Shown here piece after piece: positions 54,559-63,656 of a stretch of DNA of 64,000 nt. A program made the translations under genes and the position numbers. The stretch spans positions 41,312-105,311 of the forward strand of contig CBDBVC010000050.1 of the NCBI GenBank assembly GCA_965212525.1, in the 5' to 3' direction. The notes under the pieces are model-generated. The model was not told the origin of the DNA. It saw nothing but the letters and a program-made list of their open reading frames with translations, and ran no database searches. Each line of letters begins with the position of its first letter. Within the stretch, counting starts at the first letter, position 1. Source of the DNA: SZUA-38 sp965212525 (GTDB taxonomy: Bacteria; Pseudomonadota; Gammaproteobacteria; Xanthomonadales; SZUA-38).

Positions 54559-57447
54559 TCAGAAGTCAACGGTGACACGGACATAGGGGAACCGGCCTGG
54601 TACCCGGTAATCCGAGGCGTTGAAGCTGTTCGCGAAGGCCTGAGTCGACAGTGGTGGTCCCTTGTCAAAGATGTTCTGGACACCAAAGGTCAGGCGGGTG
54701 TCGTATTCAGACATGTGATAGGAGACCTGTGCATCATGGTAGATGGTGGAACCGAGATGACGACCAAGATCGTTGCCGTCGATATCACCATCCTGATCCA
54801 GATCACTGATGCCGGTGTCATTGAAGCCGTCACCGGTGGTGTCTGTACCAATGTTGCAGAATCCAAAGCTACCAGCGATACCGCAGATTTCATCGGAATC
54901 ACCAATGAACTGCATGCCCCAGGTCGCATCCCAGTCACCGTAGGACCAGTTCAGGTCCAGTGAGGACTTCCAGCGTGGCAGACCGGTATCTCCAAGGTTC
55001 AGACCAAGGAAATTGGTACTGATGGGCGTAGCATTGGGGTCAGTGTTGCCGAAATCGGGCGTGGTCTGCTCATTTCGACCCTGATAGGCACCATCCCAGA
55101 CAACCCGGAAGAATCCCCAGTCAGTCTCGGGGAAGCTGTAGCTGACGAGGAAATCCACACCTTCAACTTCACGTGTGTTGATGTTCGCCGTGGCTGCCAG
55201 AATATCTGAAACGAAACCGGTTGAAGAACGAGTCAGAAGACCACAGAGCTGCTCGGTACGGGCACAGGCGTTCAAGATGGTTTGTGCACCGACAGCCGAA
55301 ATGGCATTGTCCAGCTCGATGTTGTAGTAGTCGATCGTCATATCCAGACCGTCAAGCCAGCTCGGGCTGTAGACCAGACCGAAGGTCTTCGAATCCGAAG
55401 TTTCGGGTGTCAGCAGCGGGTTGGAACCCACGGTGATTCTGATCTGCGGGTTGGGCTGAGAATATGATCCGGGGACACCGGAACAACCTGGCAGGTTGGG
55501 TGTGGTATCGGGGAAGCCATCGCCATCGGTATCCAGACCATTACAGGGATCAACCAGTGTCGGAAAGCTGTCGCTCTGACCGGCAAACAGTTCGGCAATA
55601 TTCGGTGCCCTGAAGCCTTCAGAGAAAGTGGCCCGTAACAACAGGTCATCGATGGGCTGCCATTCCAGACCGATCTTCGTATTGACGGTGTCACCGAAGG
55701 TATCGTAATCGGAATGACGTGCCGACAGTGACAGATCCAGGCGCTCGGCACCGGAAACACCGGAGAGCAGCGGAACTGCAAATTCGACATAGAACTCATC
55801 TACCGTGGTCGCACCCGATGTGGGCTGTCTCGCCGTACCCGAAGTGATGCCGGAAGATACCAGCGCATCCGGGGTATCAAAACCCTCGACCTGGCGGTAT
55901 TCGTAACCGACAGCGAAGCCAACCGGACCGGCTGGAATTTCGAACAATTCGCCTGTCACATTGGCCGTGTAGTTACGCAGTTCGTTTCCGCGTGTGCTCT
56001 GCTCGGTATACAGAATGTAGTTGAGCATGGCCGGTGTGATGGTACCGCTGCCATCGGGCCCCTGCCCGCCAAACACATTCAGCGGAACACAGCCAGCGAT
56101 GCTGCCGTCAACACAACCGGCTGACAGTGAATCGGCAACCCGTTGCAGGTTGACCCGACCCTCGGCGATGTCATTGCGGTTGATCTTGCCGTAGACATAA
56201 TTCATGTCCCAGTCGAAGTATCGATCGGCCAGCTCGAAGCTGCCTTCCAGGCCCGCGCCAAAGCGATAGGAATCGACTTCCTGCGAGAAGAAGCGATTGT
56301 CGGCCTCGATCAGTCGTCGGCCCAGGAACCAGCTGGATGCCGCCAGATCCTGTCCGAACGGATTGAACGGATTATCGGCAGACACACCAATGGTGCTCGC
56401 AAACGGTGCAGCAAAGGCGCCCAGGAACAGTGGTGTCGGTGCCAGCAACTGGTCGGATGAACGTTGATTGAAACTTGCCTCAACCGTCATGCGAATATCG
56501 TCGGTGACATCGTAAGTACCCTGGGTAAAGACATTGGTGCGCTCCAGTGGTGCCAGAAGATAGTTGTCCGGGGCAAAGTTGAAGGCATCAACCGGATTGG
56601 CCGAGAGAATATCGGAATTCCGGAACCCGGCGGCACCCTGCCCACCCGGTCCAGTGATATTGGAACCCGGATCGGTGGTCAGGAAGCTGCCATTGACCAG
56701 GAATGTCCCCTGTGGCGTGCCGGCAGAACCGAAGGCATTACCAGTACCGAACTGAGGCTCTGAAGAAATGACACGGTCACCAGCGAAAACAGGCTCATTC
56801 TTGACATAGGATGCCGAGAAGAACACTGATCCGCGATCGGATGAGGTACCGACCGAGAAATCATAGGCCTGGATCTCACCGTCATTTTCGGATTCGTACT
56901 GGCCGAACTGGACGTTCGACTGCAGCCCTTCGAAATCATCACGTGTAATCACGTTGACCACACCGGAGATGGCATCTGATCCGTACACGGAGGATGCACC
57001 GTCCTTGAGGATTTCAATCCGCTTGATCACGGCAACAGGTATGTTGTTCAGGTCGACAACACCACCCAGGTTGGTCACGAGGCGGCGTCCGTTCAACAGT
57101 ACCAGCAACCTGTTCGAACCCAGGTTGCGCAGATCAAGACGGGTTTCTCCATTACCGCCGTTGTTGAAGTTGGTATTGAGGGCAGAACCCGCAATCGGCA
57201 GATCCTGTAACAGGTCACCGACCGAGGTCAGCCCTGTGCGCTCGATGTCTTCGCGCTGGACCACGAACACGGGCGATGCCTGCTCGATGTCGGCTCGCTT
57301 GATACGCGATCCGGTTACGCTTAGTCGCTCCAGTTCGGCATTGGACTCGTCCTGGTCCTGTGCATACGCCGTCGAGAGCCCCATACCCGCAATCAGGCCA
57401 CCGCTGACGATGGCCCGTATTGCTTGAGAGAGTATTTTCTTTTTCAT
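54559..57447 (-). CDS. TonB-dependent receptor
   Basis: A 962-residue outer-membrane active transporter driven by TonB. It has a signal peptide (about 1-30), an N-terminal LSVTGSRIKRADIE segment near the expected TonB box, and a plug domain (SPVFVVQREDIERTGLTSVG; NNGGNGETRLDLRNLGSNRLLVLLNGRRL; SGVVNVITRDDFEG). A 22-strand-type barrel ends in aromatic RFPYVRVTVDF. Two loops carry Asp/Gly-rich calcium-binding-like runs: DTDGDGFPDTTPN and DLDQDGDIDGNDLG. ATG 57447 follows AGGAGAGG; a GTG at 57453 is too close to it. This branch of large receptors often handles organic compounds rather than siderophores, but the substrate is unknown. It stands alone, without a transporter gene set. Confidence 0.92.
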   Translation of the reverse strand: MKKKILSQAIRAIVSGGLIAGMGLSTAYAQDQDESNAELERLSVTGSRIKRADIEQASPVFVVQREDIERTGLTSVGDLLQDLPIAGSALNTNFNNGGNGETRLDLRNLGSNRLLVLLNGRRLVTNLGGVVDLNNIPVAVIKRIEILKDGASSVYGSDAISGVVNVITRDDFEGLQSNVQFGQYESENDGEIQAYDFSVGTSSDRGSVFFSASYVKNEPVFAGDRVISSEPQFGTGNAFGSAGTPQGTFLVNGSFLTTDPGSNITGPGGQGAAGFRNSDILSANPVDAFNFAPDNYLLAPLERTNVFTQGTYDVTDDIRMTVEASFNQRSSDQLLAPTPLFLGAFAAPFASTIGVSADNPFNPFGQDLAASSWFLGRRLIEADNRFFSQEVDSYRFGAGLEGSFELADRYFDWDMNYVYGKINRNDIAEGRVNLQRVADSLSAGCVDGSIAGCVPLNVFGGQGPDGSGTITPAMLNYILYTEQSTRGNELRNYTANVTGELFEIPAGPVGFAVGYEYRQVEGFDTPDALVSSGITSGTARQPTSGATTVDEFYVEFAVPLLSGVSGAERLDLSLSARHSDYDTFGDTVNTKIGLEWQPIDDLLLRATFSEGFRAPNIAELFAGQSDSFPTLVDPCNGLDTDGDGFPDTTPNLPGCSGVPGSYSQPNPQIRITVGSNPLLTPETSDSKTFGLVYSPSWLDGLDMTIDYYNIELDNAISAVGAQTILNACARTEQLCGLLTRSSTGFVSDILAATANINTREVEGVDFLVSYSFPETDWGFFRVVWDGAYQGRNEQTTPDFGNTDPNATPISTNFLGLNLGDTGLPRWKSSLDLNWSYGDWDATWGMQFIGDSDEICGIAGSFGFCNIGTDTTGDGFNDTGISDLDQDGDIDGNDLGRHLGSTIYHDAQVSYHMSEYDTRLTFGVQNIFDKGPPLSTQAFANSFNASDYRVPGRFPYVRVTVDF

Positions 57448-57571
57448 AACCACTAACCTCTCCTATTGAAGTTGGTTTTAGTTTTGGCAAATCGGAATTC
57501 AGTCATCGAAACGACTGAAACGTACCCATACGCTGGGCGACTATTAGCTTAATCAGAGTGTCTGCCGGATG

Positions 57572-57613
57572 ATGTGCGAAAATCTTCGTAGTATGTGCGA
57601 AAATCTTCGTAGT
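57572..57613. promoter_or_regulatory. Exact 21-bp tandem direct repeat, candidate AraC operator
   Basis: Two identical 21-bp units (beginning atgtgcgaaaatcttcg) lie head to tail at 57572-57592 and 57593-57613, about 125 bp upstream of the receptor start. Known AraC-family sites are direct half-sites spaced by about two helical turns, which is this period. The gene of an AraC-type regulator lies 245 bp away, on the other side. Confidence 0.6.
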
Positions 57614-57793
57614 TGTTGCGCTTAATGCTGACGGGGTGTCTCTGGATGCATTGCACAAAACATTCAAAGCACGCTATGTGTCTGTTTTTATGGCTTTTAT
57701 TTGGTTTTGAATTGCCGAATCGGGATGTCCACCCCTGTATCAAAAACATCGCAGGGCAATTCATGGCGTCTCAATTAACAAATAATTAACTAC

Positions 57794-57822
57794 TTGACAT
57801 TTGGTTCAAATGACTACAGTAT
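57794..57822 (+). promoter_or_regulatory. Probable promoter of the AraC-type regulator
   Basis: A perfect TTGACA (57794-57799) is followed after 17 bp by CAGTAT (57817-57822), a weak -10. It lies 36 bp before the start codon. Confidence 0.45.
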
Positions 57823-57858
57823 CATTCATACGTAAGTCTTCGTTTAAATGGGCAGCGA

Positions 57859-58266
57859 ATGTTTCTTACCAATCAGACAAAACATCGAATATCGTTGAAT
57901 AACAAGAGAAACCGGCTGAAAGTGTCGATGGAATATATTGAAGCCAATTTCGAGCGTCCGCTCTCCCTGCAGGAGATTGCAGACACGGTTTTCATGTCCA
58001 AGGCGCATTTTCTGAGGCAGTTCAAGAAATACTTTGACATCACGCCGCACCAGTACCTGACGCAGTGTCGCCTCAGGGCAGCACGATATCTGTTGCAGCA
58101 CTCGGATGTCAGTATCACTGAAATTGTCTATGCCAGCGGATTCAAGAATCGCAGTTCATTCTCGCGAATGTTCAAACAGCACTGCGGTTGTTCTCCTCTG
58201 GAATACCGCACCAACCGGCAGGCAGTGTACGACGAGAACATCGAGAAGGAACTGAAGCAGGCCTGA
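57859..58266 (+). CDS. AraC-family regulator, DNA-binding domain only
   Basis: A 135-residue protein consisting almost entirely of the two-helix-turn-helix AraC domain. The first HTH is in SLQEIADTVFMSKAHFLRQFKKYFDITPHQYL, the second in ITEIVYASGFKNRSSFSRMFKQHCGCSPLEYR. There is no ligand-binding domain, so activity may be set by its level or by a partner, as for SoxS/MarA/Rob-type proteins (though MarA-class identity is not claimed). It is divergent from the TonB receptor with a tandem repeat between, making the receptor a likely target. Confidence 0.9.
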   Translation: MFLTNQTKHRISLNNKRNRLKVSMEYIEANFERPLSLQEIADTVFMSKAHFLRQFKKYFDITPHQYLTQCRLRAARYLLQHSDVSITEIVYASGFKNRSSFSRMFKQHCGCSPLEYRTNRQAVYDENIEKELKQA

Positions 58267-58424
58267 GCGCAGGATTTCAGTCCAGAGTTAACCTGTCGTG
58301 TCACCGAGCACTCCGGCACCGCGCCTATAGCACGGCCGCCGGGCGCTTCCCTGCCCTGCCCTTGCCCTTTACAGATTCAGTAGAACACACGACACTGTCC
58401 TCACCATTGCCCTGGAAACCAAAC

Positions 58425-58886
58425 ATGCCAGAGAAAACGAGCTGTCGTCAGGCGACCATTGACGATCTGGATCAGCTGTCCATGCTATTCAACGATTATC
58501 GTGTGTTCTACGAGCAGGTGCCGGACAGGGACGCGGCGAGGCAATTCATCCATGAACGCTTCAGACATCACCAGTCGGTGATCTTCATCGGTTATGTCGA
58601 TAACACCGCAGCCGGTTTCGTACAGCTGTATCCGATCTTCTCCAGTGTCAGGATGAACCGGGTCTGGTTGCTGAACGATCTGTATGTGGCCAGGTCAGCT
58701 CGGGGACAGGGGCTGGGTGAAGCATTGCTCGAATCCGCCGCTGAGTTCGCCCGATCTACCGGTGCCAGTTACCTGACCCTGGAAACCGGTGCCGACAATA
58801 CCACGGCACAACGTCTGTATGAGCGACACGGCTGGGTACGTGAGGGAAATTATCATTACGTCATGGATTTCGACAAGCAGACCTGA
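58425..58886 (+). CDS. GNAT family N-acetyltransferase
   Basis: A 153-residue acetyltransferase of the GNAT fold. The acetyl-CoA pyrophosphate-binding motif is seen as ARSARGQGLGEALLESA (R/QxxGxG/A), preceded by LNDLYV and followed by LTLETGADNTTAQRLYERHGWVR. Arrangements like this occur in small-molecule and protein acetylators, so the substrate is unassigned. ATG 58425 gives the family N-terminus (SCRQATIDDLDQLSMLFNDYR). The open frame back to 58188 runs into the regulator gene. Confidence 0.88.
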   Translation: MPEKTSCRQATIDDLDQLSMLFNDYRVFYEQVPDRDAARQFIHERFRHHQSVIFIGYVDNTAAGFVQLYPIFSSVRMNRVWLLNDLYVARSARGQGLGEALLESAAEFARSTGASYLTLETGADNTTAQRLYERHGWVREGNYHYVMDFDKQT

Positions 58887-58913
58887 TTACAGGCACTGCT
58901 CTGCGGGTTGGTC

Positions 58914-60086
58914 TTAAAGCCCGGACAGTGCCGTATCCAGATCCTGCTTCAGATCATCCAGGTCCTCGATGCCGACCGACAACCTGACCAGATCATCTGT
59001 AATGCCGATATTGGCCCGCTTTTCAGGCGGCACCGAAGCATGCGTCATGATCGCCGGGTGATTGATCAGACTCTCCACGCCACCCAGTGATTCGGCCAGC
59101 GCAAACAGATGCGTACGCTCCAGCATCAGGCGTGAGGCTTCTGCACCGCCGTTCAGCGTGATACTGACAATACCGCCAAAACCATCCATCTGCTGTGCCG
59201 CCAGGGCATGTTGCGGATGATTCTCGAGACCAGGATAGATGACATCCCGAATCGCCGGGTGAGAGGTAAGCCAGCCGGCGATTTCTGCGGCACTGTCACA
59301 ATGCTGGCGCATGCGAAGGTGCAGAGTCTTGAGTCCGCGCATCGCCAGGAACGAATCGAACGGTCCCGCAACAGCACCGACGGAATTTTGCAGAAAGCCC
59401 ATCTGTTCGGCCAGATCGTCGCTGGCCACCACGGCAATGCCACCCACCATGTCGGAATGACCGTTTAGGTATTTGGTTGCCGAATGAATGACGATATCAG
59501 CACCGATTTCAATCGGTCGCTGTAACATCGGCGTGGCAAAGGTATTGTCGACCACAAACAGCAACTCGTGCTTTCTGCATAATGCAGCAACCTGAGCCAG
59601 GTCAACGATTTTCAGCATCGGGTTGCTGGGTGTTTCCACCCACACCATGCGTGTTTCAGGACGGATCAGGGATTCAATGGCCGAGACATCGGTCATGTCG
59701 GTGAAATCGAACGACAGGCCGGCAGAACGCGTTCTTACCTTGTCGAACATGCGGAAAGTGCCACCGTACAGGTCGTCAAGCGCGATCACGTGATCGCCAC
59801 TGTCTAGCAGTTCCATCACGGTGCTCGAAGCGGCCATACCGGAACCGAATGCAAAACCGGCAACACCGGATTCAAGATCGGCAATGCATTGCTCGTAGGC
59901 CATGCGTGTCGGGTTCTGGGTACGCGAATACTCGTAGCCGGTGTGCTTGCCAGGACTCTCCTGAACATAGGTGGAGGTGGCATAGATGGGCGTCATGATG
60001 GCGCCGGTCACCGGTTCAGGTGCCTGACCCGCATGTATGGCACGTGTGCCAAGGCCAGCCTTTTGCTTGTCTTTTTCAGTTGTCAT
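58914..60086 (-). CDS. Cystathionine gamma-lyase/gamma-synthase (PLP, Cys/Met family)
   Basis: A 390-residue fold-type I PLP enzyme. LGTRAIHAGQAPEPVTGAI starts the family core, YSRTQNPTR contacts PLP, FGSGMAAS is conserved, and SATKYLNGHSDMVGG contains the PLP lysine. Sequence alone does not separate gamma-lyase from gamma-synthase. The neighbouring cystathionine beta-synthase gene, 15 bp upstream in the same direction, argues for a gamma-lyase producing cysteine from cystathionine. Confidence 0.9.
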   Translation of the reverse strand: MTTEKDKQKAGLGTRAIHAGQAPEPVTGAIMTPIYATSTYVQESPGKHTGYEYSRTQNPTRMAYEQCIADLESGVAGFAFGSGMAASSTVMELLDSGDHVIALDDLYGGTFRMFDKVRTRSAGLSFDFTDMTDVSAIESLIRPETRMVWVETPSNPMLKIVDLAQVAALCRKHELLFVVDNTFATPMLQRPIEIGADIVIHSATKYLNGHSDMVGGIAVVASDDLAEQMGFLQNSVGAVAGPFDSFLAMRGLKTLHLRMRQHCDSAAEIAGWLTSHPAIRDVIYPGLENHPQHALAAQQMDGFGGIVSITLNGGAEASRLMLERTHLFALAESLGGVESLINHPAIMTHASVPPEKRANIGITDDLVRLSVGIEDLDDLKQDLDTALSGL

Positions 60087-60101
60087 CTGTGTTCCGTGAA
60101 T

Positions 60102-61472
<1,371 letters not shown>

Positions 61473-61521
61473 GACGATTCCCGAATTCTGACCGGCAGCT
61501 GCGAGACGATGAACCGGTCAC

Positions 61522-61559
61522 AAAAAATGCGCTTACTGAAGCAATCTCCAATAAGCGCA
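61522..61559 (-). terminator. Rho-independent terminator of the DUF465 gene
   Basis: The minus-strand stem TGCGCTTA / TAAGCGCA (loop 16 bases) is followed by TTTTTT. It lies after the stop of the DUF465 gene and before the cystathionine beta-synthase gene, so it separates the two transcripts. Confidence 0.75.
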
Positions 61560-61625
61560 CTGAAATTTGATGTGTGTATCCGGCGCCGTCAGGGCCGCAG
61601 GATGACGGGTATTAGTGTATCACAA

Positions 61626-61844
61626 TCAGGAAAAGACTGATTGATCCAGCATTCGTGCCAGGCGATCCTTGGCGTAGAGTTTTTCTTTCTTCATTTGTGT
61701 CAGAGACAAATCGTCCATCGGTAATGCCCCGACCTCGGCATCATGGACCTTCTGATCAAGCTGCTGGTGCTTGTTGTAAATGCGGCGAAACTCAATGTTC
61801 TCGCTGAGCATCTTTTTCACTTCTTCCTGGCGGTTATGGAACAT
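61626..61844 (-). CDS. DUF465/YdcH family protein
   Basis: A 72-residue helical protein. FHNRQEEVKKMLSENIEFRRIYNKHQQLDQKVHDAE followed by DDLSLTQMKKEKLYAKDRLARML matches the DUF465/YdcH helical hairpin, whose function is unknown. It starts at ATG 61844 after GAGAGG; the open frame up to 61883 lacks similarity. It is a single-gene unit closed by the hairpin terminator at 61522-61559. Confidence 0.88.
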   Translation of the reverse strand: MFHNRQEEVKKMLSENIEFRRIYNKHQQLDQKVHDAEVGALPMDDLSLTQMKKEKLYAKDRLARMLDQSVFS

Positions 61845-62176
61845 ACGCCTCTCTCCTCTCAATTCTGACAACGGTGAGGTCATCTTCCTTGAGTCATAGA
61901 GACGTCAAACACAATCAGAGGCGAATAGAAGCCCTCGACCGGCTCACGAGGATCCGATGCGGTTGATGGTGTTTTTCAGGACAAAAAGAACGTTGCTCCA
62001 GGTGCTGAAGCGGCCGACGGTGAAGATGTCTGCTGTGGGTCTCTATGGAACTCATGGATTGTGTGTCAACGAGCGTCGGATAACCGTTGCGACGCTCAGT
62101 CACTAACCTAGCTCAATTCGGCATAAACAGCAAGCTTTTTCCGGGTACCGTGAAGGCAGCGATCCAACTGCTGAAC
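61845..62176. other. 332-bp intergenic region without recognised genes
   Basis: It lies between the DUF465 gene and the end of the OmpA-like lipoprotein gene. I see no convincing promoter, repeat or RNA. A TTGACG on the minus strand near 61900 has no matching -10. Confidence 0.5.
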
Positions 62177-63163
62177 CTAGTCATCGTCGTTCAGAATAAT
62201 CACATCAACGCGCCGGTTTCGCTGTCGACCCGTGTCGGTTGCGTTGTCAGCTACCGGAAACTCCTCACCCAGCCCGACAGCATCCATCCGGCTTGCCGAA
62301 ATGCCGCGTTCGATCAGCGCCTTCTTGACGTTATCGGCACGTCGCTGCGACAGACTGATATTGAACGACTCACTGCCGGTGCTGTCGGTGTGGCCCTCGA
62401 TGCTGACCCTGCGATCCGGATTCTCATTGATGGCAGTAACCAGCTTTTCCAGCGATTCTATCGCCTCAGGGCGAATTTCAGCCTTACTTTTCTCGAAGGT
62501 GACATCACCGAGAGTAAACAGCAGGCCACGGTTGGTCGACTCCGCTTCCATCGATTCAAGCTGCTGGCGCAGGGCATCGGCTGTGGCACTGGCCAGTTCA
62601 GCTTCCTTGCGAGCCAGTTCAGCCTGCTCGGCTCGGGCTGCTGCCAGACGCCTGGCCTGTTCGGCCTCCTGCTTGATCTCCTCGTTTCGGCGCGATACCT
62701 CATCGGCCTCATTCTGCGCAGCCTGTGCGCTCGCCAGTGCGCGTCGGGTTTCTTCCTGCTGCACGATATTGGACGCACGCAGACGCTCGGCTTCTCGCCT
62801 GGCCATCTCGGTCTCGTGCAACGATGCCTGCAGCAGGGTCTTGTCGTATTCTCGCTGCAGTTCAAGCAACACAGTCTGTTCGTTGCGCTCCGAAGCCCTC
62901 GCTCTGGCAATATCGATATAGCGTTCGATCAGGTACACCAGATGGGCACGTTTTTCCTCTTTCCTGCCCTGCACCAGTTCCAGCTCACGCATGGTCAGGG
63001 ACGCACGCCGCAGTTCTTCCGGCGCATAGCGCTGAATCACCGGATCATTCCTGACCGAATCAAGCTCCAGGCGAACCTGTTCATAGTCTAGCCGCTTGTT
63101 TGCTGCGCTGCACGCAGTCATGAACAGGGTCATTATCCACAGGCCGTGTATCAGTGTTTTCAT
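62177..63163 (-). CDS. OmpA-domain lipoprotein with DUF4398 and coiled coil
   Basis: A 328-residue protein with a lipoprotein signal (LFMTACSA, cysteine about residue 18). A DUF4398 helical module (about 25-110) is followed by a long Glu/Ala/Arg-rich coiled coil (about 90-210, ASERNEQT through RQQLESMEAES). The C-terminal OmpA peptidoglycan-binding domain contains RVSIEGHTDSTGSESFN and RQRNRRVDVIIL. It likely spans from the outer membrane to murein. Its start overlaps the stop of the shorter DUF4398 gene upstream by one base. Confidence 0.92.
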   Translation of the reverse strand: MKTLIHGLWIMTLFMTACSAANKRLDYEQVRLELDSVRNDPVIQRYAPEELRRASLTMRELELVQGRKEEKRAHLVYLIERYIDIARARASERNEQTVLLELQREYDKTLLQASLHETEMARREAERLRASNIVQQEETRRALASAQAAQNEADEVSRRNEEIKQEAEQARRLAAARAEQAELARKEAELASATADALRQQLESMEAESTNRGLLFTLGDVTFEKSKAEIRPEAIESLEKLVTAINENPDRRVSIEGHTDSTGSESFNISLSQRRADNVKKALIERGISASRMDAVGLGEEFPVADNATDTGRQRNRRVDVIILNDDD

Positions 63164-63540
63164 CAGAACTGCTCTCCGGAGGCATCCGTACCCAGGCTCT
63201 TCTCCAGGTCTTGCTTCAGCTTTTCGTTCTTGTCGCGCTGCAACTGGGTTGCCTGTCTGGCCCTGGCGGCCGCTGTCTTGGCCATGGCAAGCTGGCTGTC
63301 GACTATGGACTCGTTTGCCAGGTAGCCTGCACGCTCATTGTCGTTTCTGTCCACTGCAGACTGGATCGCCTGATATTTCTCGCGTGCGGCTCGCAATTCC
63401 AGTGGCGCATAGGTGTCGGCACCGGCCTGTTCGGCTAGCAGGATCTGGTCCCTGGCGTCATCAAATATCCCGACAGGCACTGGTGTCGAAGCGCAAGACA
63501 CCAGCATCAGACCAGTGATCATAATGTAAACAATCTTCAT
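63163..63540 (-). CDS. DUF4398 lipoprotein
   Basis: A 125-residue lipoprotein (lipobox MLVSCAS, cysteine about residue 16). A DUF4398 helical repeat follows (IFDDARDQILLAEQAGADTYAPLELRAAREKYQAIQSA), and the tail is helical (RDKNEKLKQDLEK). Similar modules start the next protein, so the two are partners of related origin and likely co-translated (TGATG overlap). Function is unknown; an outer-membrane location is predicted. Confidence 0.88.
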   Translation of the reverse strand: MKIVYIMITGLMLVSCASTPVPVGIFDDARDQILLAEQAGADTYAPLELRAAREKYQAIQSAVDRNDNERAGYLANESIVDSQLAMAKTAAARARQATQLQRDKNEKLKQDLEKSLGTDASGEQF

Positions 63541-63567
63541 TTCTATCTGCAGCTCCAGCAGGTTGGA

Positions 63568-63595
63568 TTGACTTAAACGTCCAGTATTTTATCAT
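63568..63595. promoter_or_regulatory. Overlapping divergent promoters between the lipoprotein and pilU genes
   Basis: On the plus strand, TTGACT (63568-63573) and TATCAT (63590-63595) are 16 bp apart, a good sigma-70 pair for the pilU-like gene. On the minus strand, an extended -10 (TGATAAAAT) covers 63586-63594 for the lipoprotein genes. The two -10 boxes overlap. Confidence 0.55.
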
Positions 63596-63656
63596 TTGAA
63601 GAGGGCGCTGCACATTTTGCAGTGAAATCAATTTGATAAAGGTACAGGGAACTCCT

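Larger units (their letters stand above)
57448..57858. other. 411-bp intergenic region between the receptor and araC-type genes
   Basis: No gene is supported. It holds an exact 21-bp tandem repeat at 57572-57613 and a TTGACA-type promoter for the regulator (57794-57822). The AT content rises near 57770-57840. The small open frame on the minus strand across 57549-57764 is not convincing. Confidence 0.7.

Noticed and set aside
57572..57613. Tandem repeat considered as a minimal CRISPR or origin iteron
   Set aside because: Only two abutting copies, no spacers, no cas genes and no replication gene; an operator fits better.
57549..57764. 71-codon minus-strand open frame across the tandem repeat
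   Set aside because: It translates the repeat into a duplicated peptide, lacks a ribosome site, and lies in a regulatory-looking spacer.
62087..63091. 334-codon plus-strand frame opposite the OmpA-domain lipoprotein
   Set aside because: Antisense shadow of a protein with clear lipobox, coiled coil and OmpA motif.
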